Source: an uncultured Eubacteriales bacterium (GTDB lineage: Bacteria > Bacillota > Clostridia > Oscillospirales > Oscillospiraceae). From it: DNA of 6,131 nt. Under the pieces are notes generated by a model, which made no database searches, had not been told where the DNA came from, and worked only from the letters and a program-made list of their open reading frames with translations. The stretch is taken from assembly GCA_905205195.1 (NCBI GenBank), contig CAJLCS010000098.1, positions 1-6,131 of the forward strand, in the 5' to 3' direction. Below, one piece after another: positions 5,766 through 6,131 of the stretch. A program made the translations under genes and the position numbers. Every line of letters begins with the position of its first letter. The stretch's first letter is position 1.

Positions 5766-5808
5766 GGAAGTTCCTTCCTTCTTGTTTATTTGTGCCATTT
5801 TCAGTCAG

Positions 5809-5837
5809 ATTATACCACAGCACCCCTGCAAAATCAA
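5809..5837 (-). promoter_or_regulatory. Promoter of the aminotransferase-MurT-GatD-like operon
   Basis: On the minus strand, TTGATT (5837-5832), a 17-base spacer and a perfect TATAAT (5814-5809) with a TGG extension. The predicted start near 5802 leaves a leader of about 37 bases before ATG 5765. The architecture is nearly identical to the tRNA-Ser promoter at 100-128, down to TTGATTTT and TGGTATAAT, suggesting strong housekeeping-sigma expression. It lies in the short gap after the ThrE-type gene, where no terminator is visible, so some read-through is possible. Confidence 0.8.
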
Positions 5838-5844
5838 GAGACGC

Positions 5845-6131
5845 TCAGCCTTTGCGGCCCTTTTTCCGGCTGCTGATCAGGCGGACGGCCGTCGCCGCCA
5901 GCAGGATACCCACGGCCATGGACCCGGCCACGGCGATGGTGTGCATCCCCCGCTGGGAGAAATTCACCATATCCCCCTGCACGGCGTAATTGATGGTGTA
6001 ATAGATATCACCGCCGGGAAGCAGCGGAAAAATGGAAACCACCAGATAGGAAATGGCCGGGTATTTCCGGATCCGCGCCATCAGCTCCGAATAGCAGGAG
6101 GCAAACACCGAGGCCACGAAGAACGCGAAGG
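5845..6131 (-). CDS. Threonine/serine exporter family protein, C-terminal part (ThrE_2-like), 5' truncated by window
   Basis: The last 94 or so codons of a membrane protein that continues past the right edge; the first visible residues are FAFFVASVFASCYSE. The block RIRKYPAISYLVVSIFPLLPGGDIYYT (split by the membrane segment) and the following YAVQGDM are characteristic of the ThrE_2 (PF12821) half of threonine/serine exporters. SYLVVSIFPLLPG and AVAGSMAVGILLAATAVRL are hydrophobic enough to be membrane segments. The C-terminus SSRKKGRKG is positively charged and probably cytoplasmic. These small subunits usually pair with a ThrE_1 partner gene, which would lie upstream, outside this window. 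The internal GTG at 6117 is not the real start, since the frame stays open to the edge. The actual substrate is not known. Confidence 0.85.
   Translation of the reverse strand, partial: FAFFVASVFASCYSELMARIRKYPAISYLVVSIFPLLPGGDIYYTINYAVQGDMVNFSQRGMHTIAVAGSMAVGILLAATAVRLISSRKKGRKG

Noticed and set aside
5766..5798. Upstream in-frame ATG adding 11 residues to the aminotransferase
   Set aside because: It lies about 4 bases after the predicted transcription start with no ribosome site, while ATG 5765 has AAGGAAGGA at a 6-base gap and begins where EctB homology begins.
4473..5876. A 467-codon open frame on the plus strand across the whole aminotransferase gene
   Set aside because: It is antisense to a gene with clear EctB motifs. 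Its translation is rich in His, Gln, Arg and Ala with no recognisable domain, as expected for a shadow frame in GC-rich DNA.
1..6131. CRISPR array, insertion sequence or phage genes
   Set aside because: No spaced direct repeats, transposase, integrase or phage structural gene is visible on either strand. The only hint of mobility is the broken tRNA at the left edge.

Overview
The window looks like chromosomal DNA from a GC-rich Gram-positive anaerobe of the class Clostridia, most likely Oscillospiraceae-like. The basis is strong AGGAGG-type ribosome sites, TGn-extended -10 promoters, and a gene set typical of such genomes: a small cysteine-rich protein, a YaiI/YqxD protein, a PadR regulator, MurT/GatD-family proteins and a ThrE-type exporter. 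This placement is inferred from gene content and composition; no search was run.

Layout. Positions 1-130 hold a good minus-strand promoter followed by only the 5' part of a tRNA-Ser(CGA); the 3' half does not follow where it should. Next are a minus-strand cysteine-rich small protein (125-397) and, divergent from it, yaiI (466-936). yaiI overlaps by 50 bases, tail to tail, with a minus-strand RluA-family pseudouridine synthase (887-1525). Positions 1526-1906 are non-coding. This stretch contains the RluA promoter, a 40-base imperfect palindrome, and then about 300 bases of AT-rich DNA with several inverted repeats. It leads into a plus-strand PadR-family regulator (to 2344) that has no ATG or GTG start where one is expected. 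A symmetric hairpin at 2350-2373 can end transcription from both sides.

The right half is a three-gene minus-strand operon: an EctB-type diaminobutyrate/2-oxoglutarate aminotransferase (4503-5765), a MurT-like Mur ligase (3098-4474) and a GatD-like protein (2382-3101). It has a near-consensus promoter at 5809-5837, a 4-base stop/start overlap between its last two genes, and the shared terminator at its end. A truncated ThrE-type exporter subunit (5845-6131) lies upstream at the window edge.

The operon is the main point of interest. MurT/GatD normally amidates the glutamate of lipid II, with GatD releasing ammonia from glutamine. Here the GatD-like protein keeps the family framework but lacks the nucleophilic cysteine, the catalytic histidine and the other glutamine-site signatures. 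The MurT-like partner keeps its ATP-binding loop and zinc ribbon but is changed in several MurT signatures. Together with a gene that should make L-2,4-diaminobutyrate, this suggests a repurposed ligase complex that uses free ammonia or another amine, possibly diaminobutyrate. That function is inference only.
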